From positions 1 to 7,772 of the forward strand of contig QMLK01000038.1 in assembly GCA_003646705.1 (NCBI GenBank): a DNA stretch of 7,772 bases. Direction: 5' to 3'. How positions within the stretch are numbered: position 1 is the stretch's first letter; every line of letters starts with the position of its first letter. This stretch comes from Deltaproteobacteria bacterium. Lineage in GTDB: Bacteria; Desulfobacterota; B13-G15. Made by a program: the position numbers and the translations under genes. Positions 1 to 6,170 of the stretch are shown piece by piece. The notes under the pieces were generated by a model. That model worked only from the letters and a program-made list of their open reading frames with translations, was not told where the DNA came from and did no database searches.

Positions 1-348
1 CATCAACCCCCCGGTCAGGATCAGGAGGATGCTGAAGTGGGCGATGTACACACCGAGCCTCGAGAGCCTCCACCGCTTATCCCTTATCTTGCGGAGGACG
101 GGAAGCCTCTGCAGGGAACAGACCGCGATGTTGAGGGCCAAGAAGCCCAGGGCGGCGAGGAACCACCAGGAGTGGTACATGTCCAAAAGGCCGAGGTCCC
201 TCAGGAGCTTATAGGTCCGCGGGGAGTAGAGATGGACGTACTGTTCGGGAGAGGCGTTTTGGGGTATGAGGGTCCCGATGACGGAAAGGGCCGCCAAGAG
301 GATGAGCAACCCTATGGTGAGCTTTATCGACGAAAGGAGGCGCTTCAT
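1..348 (-). CDS. resB: Cytochrome c biogenesis protein ResB, N-terminal part (cut by window edge)
   Basis: ResB is an integral membrane protein that works with CcsA/ResC in system II cytochrome c maturation, delivering haem to apocytochromes outside the membrane. The 116 visible residues fit its N-terminus. A hydrophobic segment at about 8-28 ends in GTLIPQN. An extracytoplasmic stretch follows with SPEQYVHLYSP, then DMYHSWWF (about 56-63), a hallmark of the family. A second membrane segment lies at 61-79 and a third begins near 98. The reading frame is open to the window edge, so the 3' part is missing. I chose the ATG at 348 because GGAG lies 6 nt upstream; an in-frame ATG at 360 would add four residues but has no visible ribosome binding site. 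It follows the reductase gene by about 45 nt and may be read through from it, although the functions are unrelated. Family call is confident; the start is less so. Confidence 0.88.
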   Translation of the reverse strand, partial: MKRLLSSIKLTIGLLILLAALSVIGTLIPQNASPEQYVHLYSPRTYKLLRDLGLLDMYHSWWFLAALGFLALNIAVCSLQRLPVLRKIRDKRWRLSRLGVYIAHFSILLILTGGLM

Positions 349-393
349 TTGGGGCTCCATATCACAGGGTCTACCCCAAGTCAAGGAACGGCG

Positions 394-1398
394 CTACTCG
401 GAAGGTCGTCCCCTCTCGTAAACCTGGGGATTGGCGCAGTGGGGCAGCCGCTGCTCCCTCAGCCCGGCTAGGAGGTTCTCCGCAGTGATGACCGCCATCT
501 CGGTGCGGGTGCTGACGCTGGCCGAACCGATGTGAGGGACGATGAGGCAGTTCTGCAGACCGAGCAGGGGATGGTCCATGGGAATGGGCTCGGGTTCTGT
601 GACGTCCAGGGCCGCACGGGCGATCCACCCCTCCTTCAGGGCCCTGTAGAGCGCCTTCGGGTCCACCACGGGACCGCGGGCGGTGTTGATCAGGATGGCG
701 GTGGGCTTCATCAGCTTGAGCTCCCGTTCACCGATCATGTGGTAGGTCTCCTCGGTCAAGGGGGTGTGCAGACTCACAAAATCGGACTCCCGAAGCAGGG
801 CGTCCAAGTCGAGCAGCTCCACCCCGATGGAGGCAGCGGCCTCCTCGTCAGGCCGGGGGTCATAGGCCAGCACGCGCATCCGAAAGCCCACCCCCCGTCG
901 CGCCACGGCCTGACCGATCCGTCCGAAGCCCACGATGCCGAGGGTGGCACCCCATACATCGGCCCCCAGCAGTAAAGTCGGGCCCCACGTCTTCCACTTG
1001 CCGGCCCGCACGTAATCGGCCCCCTCCACCACCCGGCGGGCCGCAGCCATGAGCAGCGCAAAGGCCAAGTCGGCTGTGGCCTCTGTCAGCACCCCAGGGG
1101 TGTGACCCACGGGGATGCCCCTCCGGGTGGCCTCGGCGATGTCGATGTTGTCCACACCCACCGCATACTGGCTGATGACCTTGAGCTTCGGGGCGGCGGC
1201 TATCACCTCGGCGTCGATGGGATCGCTCAGCATGGTGAGAAGCCCCTCACAGTCCCGCACCTTCTCCTTCAGGGCCTCCTTGGAGGGCGGCAACTCATCC
1301 GGCCAGACCTCCACTTCGCAATGCTCCCGCAGCATCTCCAGGCCCCTCTCAGGGATGAGCCGGGTGACGAAGACGTGTGGTCTCCTCCTCAATTTCAT
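394..1398 (-). CDS. D-2-hydroxyacid dehydrogenase, glyoxylate/hydroxypyruvate reductase type
   Basis: This 334-residue soluble enzyme belongs to the D-isomer-specific 2-hydroxyacid dehydrogenases, which reduce 2-keto acids with NAD(P)H. The N-terminus (HVFVTRLIPERGLEML) opens the substrate domain. GFGRIG at about 157-162 is the nucleotide-binding loop. INTARGPVVD carries the catalytic Arg (about 241), DVTEPEP the Glu (about 270) and PHIGSAS the His (about 289). The C-terminal run with MDHPLLGLQNC and ENLLAGLR closely resembles human GRHPR and archaeal GyaR, so glyoxylate or hydroxypyruvate is the likely substrate rather than phosphoglycerate; there is also no room for an ACT domain. I chose the ATG at 1398, which matches the family N-terminus and has AAGGTG just upstream. 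A TTG at 1437 would add 13 residues without a ribosome binding site. The gene lies 137 nt after the LeuB-type gene, so a separate promoter is possible. Exact substrate is inferred from similarity only. Confidence 0.93.
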   Translation of the reverse strand: MKLRRRPHVFVTRLIPERGLEMLREHCEVEVWPDELPPSKEALKEKVRDCEGLLTMLSDPIDAEVIAAAPKLKVISQYAVGVDNIDIAEATRRGIPVGHTPGVLTEATADLAFALLMAAARRVVEGADYVRAGKWKTWGPTLLLGADVWGATLGIVGFGRIGQAVARRGVGFRMRVLAYDPRPDEEAAASIGVELLDLDALLRESDFVSLHTPLTEETYHMIGERELKLMKPTAILINTARGPVVDPKALYRALKEGWIARAALDVTEPEPIPMDHPLLGLQNCLIVPHIGSASVSTRTEMAVITAENLLAGLREQRLPHCANPQVYERGRPSE

Positions 1399-1535
1399 CG
1401 AGCACCTTATACTACCCGGCCCGTCATCAGACGGCAAGTCCGACCGTCACCCGAGGAGACCTCTCCCCTTTTCGGAAGGCCAAATTGAGGGGGGCTTGAG
1501 GGAACCCCTTCCCCCTTCGCCCCCGATGGCAGAGA
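1399..1535 (-). other. Intergenic region between the LeuB-type and 2-hydroxyacid dehydrogenase genes
   Basis: This is the longest gene-free stretch of the window. In the minus sense it starts G-rich and has no hairpin followed by a T-run, so I see no intrinsic terminator for the upstream gene. Close to the downstream gene, CCGTC and its complement occur three times in alternating orientation (1421-1425, 1430-1434, 1444-1448). On the minus strand a TTGCCG box (1437-1432) lies 17 nt before TAGTAT, with TATAAG overlapping it, which makes a weak promoter candidate. A dyad GGAGA-GG-TCTCC lies further upstream near 1460. None of these is strong enough to call a regulatory site. Confidence 0.4.
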
Positions 1536-2615
1536 CTAAGGCCGGTCCTCCTCCACGTACTTGACCACCAGATCCCCCACCTCGGAGGTGCTGAGGCCCA
1601 TCTTGCCCGCTTCCATGCTCCTCATATGTCTGGCCACCACCTCCATCATGGCCCTCTCCACCCTGCGGGCTGCTGACTCCTCCCCCAGGTGCTCGAGCAT
1701 CATCCCGGCAGCACAGATGGCGGCCATGGGGTTGATGACGCCTTTGCCTGCGTACTTCGGAGCAGATCCCCCGATGGGCTCAAACATCGAGACCCCCTCG
1801 GGGTTGATGTTGGCCCCGGCCGCTATACCCATACCCCCCTGGATGATGGCCCCGAGGTCGGTGATGATGTCGCCGAACATGTTGTCCGTCACTATCACGT
1901 CGAACCACTCGGGGTTCTTCACCATCCACATGCAGATGGCGTCCACATGGGCGTAGTCCCTTTCTATATCGGGGTACTCCTGTCCCACCTCGTGGAAGAC
2001 CCTCTCCCAGAGGTCAAAGGCGTAGGTCAGAACATTGGTCTTTCCGCAGAGGGTGAGCTTGCGCTTGCGGTTGCGCTTTCTGCAGTACTCGAAGGCGAAG
2101 CGAATGCAGCGCTCGACCCCCATCCTGGTGTTGACCGAGGTTTGAATGGCCACCTCATGGGGGGTGCCACGGCGCAGAAAGCCTCCCGTGCTGGCGTAAA
2201 GCCCCTCGGTGTTCTCCCTCACCACCACGAAGTCTATGTCCTCGGGGCCCTTGTCCTTCAAAGGGGTGTCGACCCCTGGGTAGAGCTTCACGGGACGGAG
2301 GTTAATGTACTGGTCCAGCTCAAACCTGATCCTCAGGAGGATCCCCTGCTCCAGCACCCCGGGCTTCACCTCTGGATGGCCCACAGCCCCCAGGTAGATG
2401 GCGTCCATCCCACGAAGCTCCTCGAGGACGCCATCGGGCAGGGTCTCCCCGGTCCTCAGGTAGCGCTCGCCACCCAGGTCATAGCGCACAAACTCCAGCC
2501 CGAAGCCCTCCTTACGGGCCGCAGCCTGAAGGACCTTCACCCCTTCGTTGGTCACCTCCGGGCCTATCCCATCACCGGGGATAAGGGCTATCCTGTAAAC
2601 CTTGCTCTTCTCCAT
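1536..2615 (-). CDS. leuB: Isocitrate/isopropylmalate-family dehydrogenase (LeuB type)
   Basis: This 359-residue protein is a complete metal- and NAD(P)-dependent beta-decarboxylating dehydrogenase. The family oxidises a 2-hydroxyacid (3-isopropylmalate, tartrate, homoisocitrate or isocitrate) and decarboxylates the product. IALIPGDGIGPEV (about 8-21) opens the fold. LRIRFELDQYINLRPVK (about 94-110) supplies the substrate arginines. VVRENTEGLY (131-140) carries the conserved Arg and Tyr. Lys192, Asp225, Asp249 and Asp253 match the catalytic and metal-binding set, and GGSAPKYAGKGVINP (about 282-296) the cofactor region. The NLRPVKLYPGV stretch occurs in both LeuB-like and tartrate-dehydrogenase-like members, so the substrate is open; leuB names the family. 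The start is the ATG at 2615, preceded by AAGGAGG 5 nt upstream; an in-frame start at 2669 would add 18 unlike residues. It follows the regulator gene by 60 nt and is probably co-transcribed. The leuD remnant nearby favours an isopropylmalate-like pathway, which is inference. Confidence 0.92.
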   Translation of the reverse strand: MEKSKVYRIALIPGDGIGPEVTNEGVKVLQAAARKEGFGLEFVRYDLGGERYLRTGETLPDGVLEELRGMDAIYLGAVGHPEVKPGVLEQGILLRIRFELDQYINLRPVKLYPGVDTPLKDKGPEDIDFVVVRENTEGLYASTGGFLRRGTPHEVAIQTSVNTRMGVERCIRFAFEYCRKRNRKRKLTLCGKTNVLTYAFDLWERVFHEVGQEYPDIERDYAHVDAICMWMVKNPEWFDVIVTDNMFGDIITDLGAIIQGGMGIAAGANINPEGVSMFEPIGGSAPKYAGKGVINPMAAICAAGMMLEHLGEESAARRVERAMMEVVARHMRSMEAGKMGLSTSEVGDLVVKYVEEDRP

Positions 2616-2675
2616 CTCGCCCTCCTTGAGAAAGATAGTTCGGCGATCTGCCGAGCCCCATAGGGCCACCTTCGC

Positions 2676-3545
2676 CTAAGGGAGCTGGATGTCCAGGCCG
2701 TGCCTACGCGCGGCGTTCAGCACGTGGCGGCGGGCCAGCTCCCTAGCCTTGACGTGGTCTCGATTCATTATGGCCTCGATGATGGCCTCATGTTCGCGCT
2801 GCGTCGTGGAGATCATCTCGGAGCGGTAGTCGAGATCGTTATTCTGTATGAAGGACCAGATCTTCTTCCCGACCCAGCTCAAGAACTTGGCCAGATGGGG
2901 GTTGCCGCTGGCATCCAAGATCGCCTTGTGGAAGGCATGGCTCTCGTCGGTGCCCTCTCGGCCCTCCTCCAAGGTCCTCTTCAGGGCCTCATACCTCTCC
3001 CGGATGATGGCCAGGGCCTCCTCTGTGGCGCGGACCGCCGCCAGGGCCGCAGCCTCCGGCTCGATGATGGCCCGCAACTCGTAGAGATGGGCCAAGAAAT
3101 TCGGGTCCTGCCGGTCATCGACGTCGAGCCGGAAGACCAGGCCGCTGAAATCCCTGGCCACCCTGCTGCGCCCTCCCTTACGGGATTCCAGCAAGCCCTC
3201 GTGCTTCATAGGGGCCAGGGCTTCCCGTATGACGGTGGGACTGACGTTCAACTGCTTGGCCAACTGGGCCTCCGAGGGTAGCATCTCGCCAGGGGCGAAG
3301 ACCCCGCTGTATATCTGTTCGGTCAGGAAGTTGGCCACCTGTTGGGCCAGAGAGGGCTCCCTCCTGATGACGGCCTGGTGGAACCCTCCGGGACGGAGGT
3401 AATCGGGGGTGGTCCTGAAGGTCTCGTCCAGGACCTGGAGCTCCCTCTCCTTCTCTGACAGGAGCCGCCTCAGACGGGCATTTTCGGCCTCGAGGACCCT
3501 GAGGCGCTCGGCCTTGTCGACCTCATCCCTTTGCTTCCTCTGCAC
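2676..3545 (-). CDS. GntR-family (FadR/FCD subfamily) transcriptional regulator with N-terminal coiled coil
   Basis: This is a predicted DNA-binding regulator of 289 residues from the GTG at 3545. The winged helix of the GntR family covers about residues 65-130 (SLAQQVANFLTEQIYSG, then LPSEAQLAKQLNVSPTVIREAL). An FCD ligand-binding domain follows at about 150-283, with FHKAIL (His206), REHEAI (His252) and RRHVLN (His274) in the places of the usual metal-binding histidines. The Asp commonly four residues before the first His is Ser here. About 60 residues precede the winged helix, including a heptad-like Leu/Glu/Arg stretch at 14-40 that should form a coiled coil; most FCD regulators (220-250 residues) lack this. 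I prefer the GTG because GGAGG lies 6 nt upstream and a TATAAT box sits about 35 nt upstream. An ATG at 3575 would fall on the expected transcription start, and a TTG at 3581 would overlap the -10 box. It probably controls the adjacent organic-acid genes. Confidence 0.9.
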   Translation of the reverse strand: MQRKQRDEVDKAERLRVLEAENARLRRLLSEKERELQVLDETFRTTPDYLRPGGFHQAVIRREPSLAQQVANFLTEQIYSGVFAPGEMLPSEAQLAKQLNVSPTVIREALAPMKHEGLLESRKGGRSRVARDFSGLVFRLDVDDRQDPNFLAHLYELRAIIEPEAAALAAVRATEEALAIIRERYEALKRTLEEGREGTDESHAFHKAILDASGNPHLAKFLSWVGKKIWSFIQNNDLDYRSEMISTTQREHEAIIEAIMNRDHVKARELARRHVLNAARRHGLDIQLP

Positions 3546-3551
3546 GGTTGA

Positions 3552-3611
3552 CCTCCGCTGTCCTCCTGAGTCCATCGCCAATTATACGCTGATAGAGGCA
3601 CCAAGTGTAAG
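3552..3611 (-). promoter_or_regulatory. Candidate promoter and ribosome binding site of the GntR/FCD regulator
   Basis: On the minus strand a perfect TATAAT lies at 3586-3581. A poor -35 candidate, CTTACA (4 of 6), lies at 3611-3606 with a long 19-nt spacer. Transcription would start near 3574, followed by a short leader containing GGAGG at 3556-3552, 6 nt before the GTG at 3545. The promoter occupies the 45-nt gap after the MBL-fold gene. The -10 box is clear, but the weak -35 suggests dependence on an activator or low basal activity. I found no convincing palindromic operator. Confidence 0.5.
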
Positions 3612-3626
3612 CAACTCCACAAACCG

Positions 3627-4367
3627 TTAAGGAATTTGACCCTTCGTCTTGAGCGATGGATCGTGTATGGGGATGACGATGTCCGCAAGCTCCTTCACCC
3701 TCTTGGCGCTCTCGTAGGCCTCCTCTACATCCAGATGGATGCCAGGGGGGATGACCTCGGGGCTACGGTCCGATATCCAGGCAGAGCCACCCTCTGGCTC
3801 GAAGTTGTCCATGACGCAACAAAAGCCCGTTATCACCGCCGTTCCGGCCCCTGTATCCACCGCCACAGATTGACAGCCTGGGCTGTGTCCGGGGGTGTGG
3901 ATGATCTGGATGCCGGGCATGAGGCGGTGGTCACCCTCTATCACCTCGAAGTCCAACCCCCTGAACAGTTGAGCGTGATAGGCGCCGGCGAACAGGGGAT
4001 GGGGGTCCTCTGCGTACTCCAACTCCGCTCTTTGAACGACGAATTTGGCCTTCGGCAAGAGCTTGGCGTTGGCACAATGGTCGTACATAAGATGGGTCAA
4101 GATCACCAGGGATATCTCCTCCGGGGCCAAATCCACGCTGGCCAGCGCCTCCTCAAAGGACATGAGGTCCCTCACAGGCTCCACCCTCAGCTTGGACATC
4201 ACCTCCGCAGGTCCGCTGGTGTCCACCATGACCACTCCTTCAGCGCCCTTCAGGATGAAGAAGGGACAGGACAGCCACAGGGCCCTCCCGTAATTGCGCA
4301 GGTAGGTCATACGGCCCATCTCGATGACCATCTCGGAGGGGACCAAGGGAAAGATTTGCCACTTCAT
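3627..4367 (-). CDS. MBL-fold metallo-hydrolase, N-acyl-homoserine-lactonase-like family, with altered metal site
   Basis: This 246-residue protein has the metallo-beta-lactamase fold, used by hydrolases of lactones, thioesters and other substrates. FFILKGAEGVVMVDTS (about 36-51) is the first beta-hairpin region. The metal motif reads THLMYDHC at about 91-98, so the expected HxHxDH has Met94 in place of the second His. TPGHSPG supplies His161 and IPIHDP supplies His235. The bridging Asp normally found after the next strand is also not evident: this stretch reads ITGFCCVMDNFEP. The tail, with VIPPGIHLDVEEAYES, is typical of a group related to AHL lactonases. No signal peptide is seen, so it is cytoplasmic. 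Start: ATG at 4367 with GGGGGTGA 6 nt upstream. It begins 38 nt after the chimeric ORF and is probably in the same transcript. Substrate is unknown; quorum quenching should not be assumed. It may bind one metal or be inactive. Confidence 0.9.
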   Translation of the reverse strand: MKWQIFPLVPSEMVIEMGRMTYLRNYGRALWLSCPFFILKGAEGVVMVDTSGPAEVMSKLRVEPVRDLMSFEEALASVDLAPEEISLVILTHLMYDHCANAKLLPKAKFVVQRAELEYAEDPHPLFAGAYHAQLFRGLDFEVIEGDHRLMPGIQIIHTPGHSPGCQSVAVDTGAGTAVITGFCCVMDNFEPEGGSAWISDRSPEVIPPGIHLDVEEAYESAKRVKELADIVIPIHDPSLKTKGQIP

Positions 4368-4405
4368 GGCTCTCACCCCCTTGAGGCCGGACAAACCCTC
4401 CGCGG

Positions 4406-5116
4406 CTACCTGTAGGCCACGGAGGGAAGCCAGGTTACCAGATCCGGCCACAGCAATATCACCGTCACCGCCATGAGTTGCAGCACCACATAGGGGATTA
4501 TCCCCTTGTAGATGTCCTCCAGGCGGACCTCCTTGGGAACGACGCCCTGCAGGAAGAAGATGGTGAACCCCACCGGTGGGGTGAGAAAGGACGTCTGTAG
4601 GACCAGGGCCATCAGGACGGCGAACCAGACCAACTCCGGCTGCTCTACCACCCCGAAACCGTTGATGTGGAGCCCCATCCTGGTGACGGCTGGGGCCACG
4701 AGGGGCAGGATGATCAGGGTTATCTCGATCCAATCGAGGAAGGACCCCAGCAGGAACACCACCCCTATGATCACCGCGAGGACCCCGTGGGGGCCAAAGG
4801 GTATCTTGGCCAACAGACTGTCTATCACGTCGTCGCCTCCCAACAGCCGCAACACCAAGGCGAAGAAGCGGGCCCCTACGAAGATGCCGAAGACGAACCC
4901 GGTGACCTGGAGGGTCTCTACGGCTGCCTCCGGGCTCTCCACCAGGGGGAGACCTACATTGAAGGCGTTGCGGAAGAAGATCCTGGCGAAGCTCTTGGCG
5001 ATGACGCAGCGGATGCCCTTGGCCTTTAAGGCCATGTCAAGGGGAAAAATATGAGGCCCATCGTCACTTAAAATAGACTTGGCCCCCTTTTGGAGCCTTT
5101 CCGCTGGGTCCCCCAT
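4406..5116 (-). pseudogene. Chimeric ORF: leuD fragment joined in frame to the C-terminal part of a TRAP large permease (dctM)
   Basis: The 236-residue frame has three parts. Residues 1-27 are not recognised. Residues 28-67 match the middle of the isopropylmalate/homoaconitate dehydratase small subunit. From about residue 68 to the end it is the C-terminal part of a TRAP transporter large permease (DctM), with [46 protein letters not shown] and LVTWLPSV, several membrane segments, and a natural C-terminus. A complete DctM has roughly 430 residues and 11-12 membrane segments, so over half is missing and transport is not expected. No other TRAP subunit is visible in the window. The ATG at 5116 has only AAGG about 9 nt upstream. 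The DctM part keeps an open, conserved frame, so the event is recent, the fragment is maintained, or the join is an assembly error. Spacing to the tauE-family gene is 34 nt. Confidence 0.8.
4916..5035 (-). pseudogene. Remnant of 3-isopropylmalate dehydratase small subunit (leuD/hacB), about 40 codons
   Basis: This segment lies inside the chimeric ORF. It reads [20 protein letters not shown] and continues [20 protein letters not shown], which corresponds to the region just after the catalytic GSSREHAP loop in archaeal-type LeuD/HacB proteins. The N-terminal part, the serine loop and everything after the ESPEAA region are absent. The frame is intact across both junctions. A complete small subunit has about 160-170 residues and needs LeuC, which is not in the window, so this fragment cannot be functional. 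It suggests that a leuCD-like pair once stood upstream of the LeuB-type gene. Recognition is from memory of the family. Confidence 0.8.
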
Positions 5117-5137
5117 CTCGAGGGGCCTTTTCTTTTT
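5107..5137 (+). terminator. Terminator-like hairpin on the plus strand
   Basis: Read on the plus strand, GG(T)CCCC and GGGGCC form six pairs with one bulged T around an 8-nt loop, followed by TTTTCTTTTT. This looks like an intrinsic terminator, but no plus-strand gene precedes it. In the minus direction no T-run follows, so it should not terminate the TauE-family transcript efficiently. It overlaps the putative start of the chimeric ORF. It may stop antisense transcription or be a leftover from rearrangement. Confidence 0.35.
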
Positions 5138-5150
5138 AGGGGACTGCCGT

Positions 5151-6122
5151 TCAGGGGCTACAGGGGGCCTTCCGTCCCCTGAGGAGGCCGATGATCAAGA
5201 AGGACCATATCACCGAGGCCAAAAGGGAGGCAGAAATCAGCAATAGATAGAGACTGACATCAGGGCTCCCCATCTGCTTGAGCAGCACAGAGACCGTCAC
5301 GGCCAAAAGGAGCAGGGCGAACAGGACCCTTATCCTCGCCCCCTTTACCGACCTGGTGGCACGGGCGCCGACCTGAACCCCTAACACGGCCCCGCCGAGG
5401 ACCACCAAGGCCATCAGCCACTGGACCCTCCCTGCCAGGCCGTAGATGGCGATGCCATAGGAGGAGCTGAACAGCGTGATGAGCAGCGACGTCCCCACCG
5501 CAGTCCTCGTCGGCACACCGATGAGATACACCAGCAGGGGGAAGGCGACAAAACCTCCCCCAACCCCCATGAAACCCGACACAAAACCTATGCCGAGGCC
5601 CGACAGCACCACCACCCATAAAGAGACCGAGGGGACCTCCGAGCGGGGAAAGGTTATCACCGGAGGAAGGGCGAAAGACCTAAATTTGCCCCCGGGGGCG
5701 TCTTGGGCCTCTGTAGTCCCTCGTCTTTTGTCCCTGTGGCGGCGAAAAAAGCCCACCAACATCCAAATGGAGATGAAGCTGAGAAGCCCTATGTAGCCCA
5801 CCCTCACGTAAGTCCCGGCAAGGCCCCATCCCTCCAAGACCAATACGAGCCTCTTGCCGATCTCGACCCCCGCTATGGAGATCAACCCTATGATCACGCC
5901 CAGCTTCGGGGCCACATTGCCGAGCCTTCGGTGCCGCAGGACCCCCACTGTGCTGTTGCCCGCTATGGCGGCAAAGCTGGTCCCGATGGCCGTCACCATG
6001 GGAAAGCCCAAGACGTTGAGCGTAGGGGTCAGGAGGAAGCCCCCTCCCACCCCGAAAAAGCCGGCCAGCGTCCCTATGACCAGCCCCACGAACGCGACGA
6101 GCAAGGCTCGCACAGGGTCCAC
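5151..6122 (-). CDS. TauE/SafE-family membrane permease (sulfite exporter family)
   Basis: This is a 323-residue polytopic inner-membrane protein of the TauE/SafE family, whose members are implicated in export of sulfite, sulfoacetate and other organosulfur compounds. The two-fold internal repeat is plain: GFFGVGGG at 21-28 with IGTS at 46-49, then GFMGVGGG at 183-190 with VGTS at 209-212. Hydrophobic segments lie at roughly 4-38, 43-63, 74-98, 108-126, 166-200, 205-229, 234-252, 264-282 and 290-314. A charged loop at about 127-160 (RRHRDKRR) separates the halves. The start is GTG at 6122, with AAGGAGG 5 nt upstream. It begins 48 nt after sat with no terminator between, so the two are probably co-transcribed. 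That pairing supports transport of sulfate, sulfite or a related compound, but the family has many substrates and the direction cannot be read from sequence. Confidence 0.92.
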   Translation of the reverse strand: MDPVRALLVAFVGLVIGTLAGFFGVGGGFLLTPTLNVLGFPMVTAIGTSFAAIAGNSTVGVLRHRRLGNVAPKLGVIIGLISIAGVEIGKRLVLVLEGWGLAGTYVRVGYIGLLSFISIWMLVGFFRRHRDKRRGTTEAQDAPGGKFRSFALPPVITFPRSEVPSVSLWVVVLSGLGIGFVSGFMGVGGGFVAFPLLVYLIGVPTRTAVGTSLLITLFSSSYGIAIYGLAGRVQWLMALVVLGGAVLGVQVGARATRSVKGARIRVLFALLLLAVTVSVLLKQMGSPDVSLYLLLISASLLASVIWSFLIIGLLRGRKAPCSP

Positions 6123-6170
6123 CTCTCCCTCCTTCCCGGGATCCTCAGCCTGGCTTTGAGCGCCGAACCC

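Noticed and set aside
354..382. TTGACT and TATGGA boxes with a 17-nt spacer before resB
   Set aside because: The -10 box matches only 3 of 6 positions and overlaps the start region, so the -35 match is probably chance.
37..471. Plus-strand open frame of 144 codons at the left edge
   Set aside because: It is antisense to resB and the end of the dehydrogenase gene; the minus-strand translation gives clear ResB motifs, this one gives none.
1689..2663. Long plus-strand open frame of 324 codons opposite the LeuB-type gene
   Set aside because: It lies entirely antisense to a confidently identified enzyme; its translation is rich in His, Pro, Gly and Val with no recognisable motif, as expected for the shadow of a GC-rich gene.
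2616..2675. Hairpin CGGC-AGATC-GCCG between the regulator and the LeuB-type gene
   Set aside because: The stem is only 4-5 bp and no T-run follows, so it is not a credible terminator.
4368..4733. Upstream extension of the MBL-fold frame to 4733
   Set aside because: The extension overlaps the DctM part of the chimeric ORF in another frame, has no family similarity, and the ATG at 4367 has a good ribosome binding site.
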